From NCBI GenBank assembly GCA_025617375.2, contig JAMYGW020000006.1:1555001-1619000 (forward strand): a DNA stretch of 64,000 bases, read 5' to 3'. The position numbers and the translations under genes are program-made. Under the pieces are notes generated by a model. The model had not been told where the DNA came from. It ran no database searches and saw nothing but the letters and a program-made list of their open reading frames with translations. This DNA is from Acarospora socialis (taxonomy: Eukaryota > Ascomycota > Lecanoromycetes > Acarosporales > Acarosporaceae). This document shows positions 63,832 to 64,000 of this stretch, piece by piece. Every line of letters starts with the position of its first letter. Position 1 is the stretch's first letter.

Positions 63832-64000
63832 AGGAGGTGGAGGACGGACTGGTTTTTCAGGCGTAGGTAGGGAATTATAGACTTATTCTTAATATGCGCG
63901 GTCGTTTCTGGGCGCGATTGCAAGCGCGTAGCTTGGATGGCGGCGTTGATAGGGCCGCATAATACTTTCCCTGCATAAGAACAACGTCCATACACGTGTT

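Overview
The window reads as nuclear DNA of a filamentous ascomycete (Pezizomycotina; a Dothideomycete-like affinity is only a guess). The evidence is intron-rich genes whose introns are short (about 49-170 nt) with GT-AG ends and CTNAC-like branch sites, monocistronic genes on both strands, CA- and pyrimidine-rich leaders, and fungus-specific families: copper-fist, Zn2Cys6 and C2H2 regulators, a group I G-alpha, Mon2, Use1, the SIN protein Cdc14 and Acl4. I reconstructed exon structures by eye from reading-frame joins, splice sites and remembered family sequence. No database search was run. I saw no tRNA, rRNA, CRISPR array or virus-like element.

Layout. 0.3-6.3 kb: a DUF202 membrane protein, a repeat-rich orphan gene built by tandem duplication of an exon plus its intron, and a copper-fist regulator on the minus strand. 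7.0-8.7 kb: a 104-bp TA-flanked palindromic element (MITE-like) just upstream of a decayed MFS sugar transporter. 9.1-14.7 kb: housekeeping genes (metaxin/Sam35-like, methyltransferase, Cdc14-like SIN protein, geranylgeranyl diphosphate synthase). 15-18 kb: three small genes of unknown function. 18.7-26.6 kb: DUF1771/Smr protein, group I G-alpha and the SNARE Use1, separated by gene-free stretches of about 2 kb. 26.6-36 kb: a gene-poor stretch whose only clear gene is a C2H2 regulator. 36-40 kb: accessory material (a DUF6924-like protein, a secreted NucA/NucB-type DNase, a DUF3669-like fragment). 40-63.8 kb: dense core genes, namely Acl4 and an RWD/Gir2-like protein head to head, a BTB protein, a LYR protein, Mms2/Uev1, Mon2, a BED-like plus Zn2Cys6 regulator, an F-box-like protein, an Hcs1/IGHMBP2-type helicase, a conserved unknown protein and a glutathione peroxidase.

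The genes do not form one pathway or a biosynthetic cluster. Shared themes are membrane traffic (Use1, Mon2), mitochondria (Sam35-like, LYR protein, long Gpx form), ribosome and translation (Acl4, RWD) and genome maintenance (Mms2, Hcs1). The most interesting points are: a G-alpha intron that holds a leader-like sequence and an ATG whose frame runs into the downstream exon, which could give a P-loop-less G-alpha; the exon-intron tandem duplication that creates a possible cassette exon; a GC-AG intron inside the copper-fist region; a secreted DNase with a Kex2-type pro-region; and a glutathione peroxidase with two starts and a stop-free intron.
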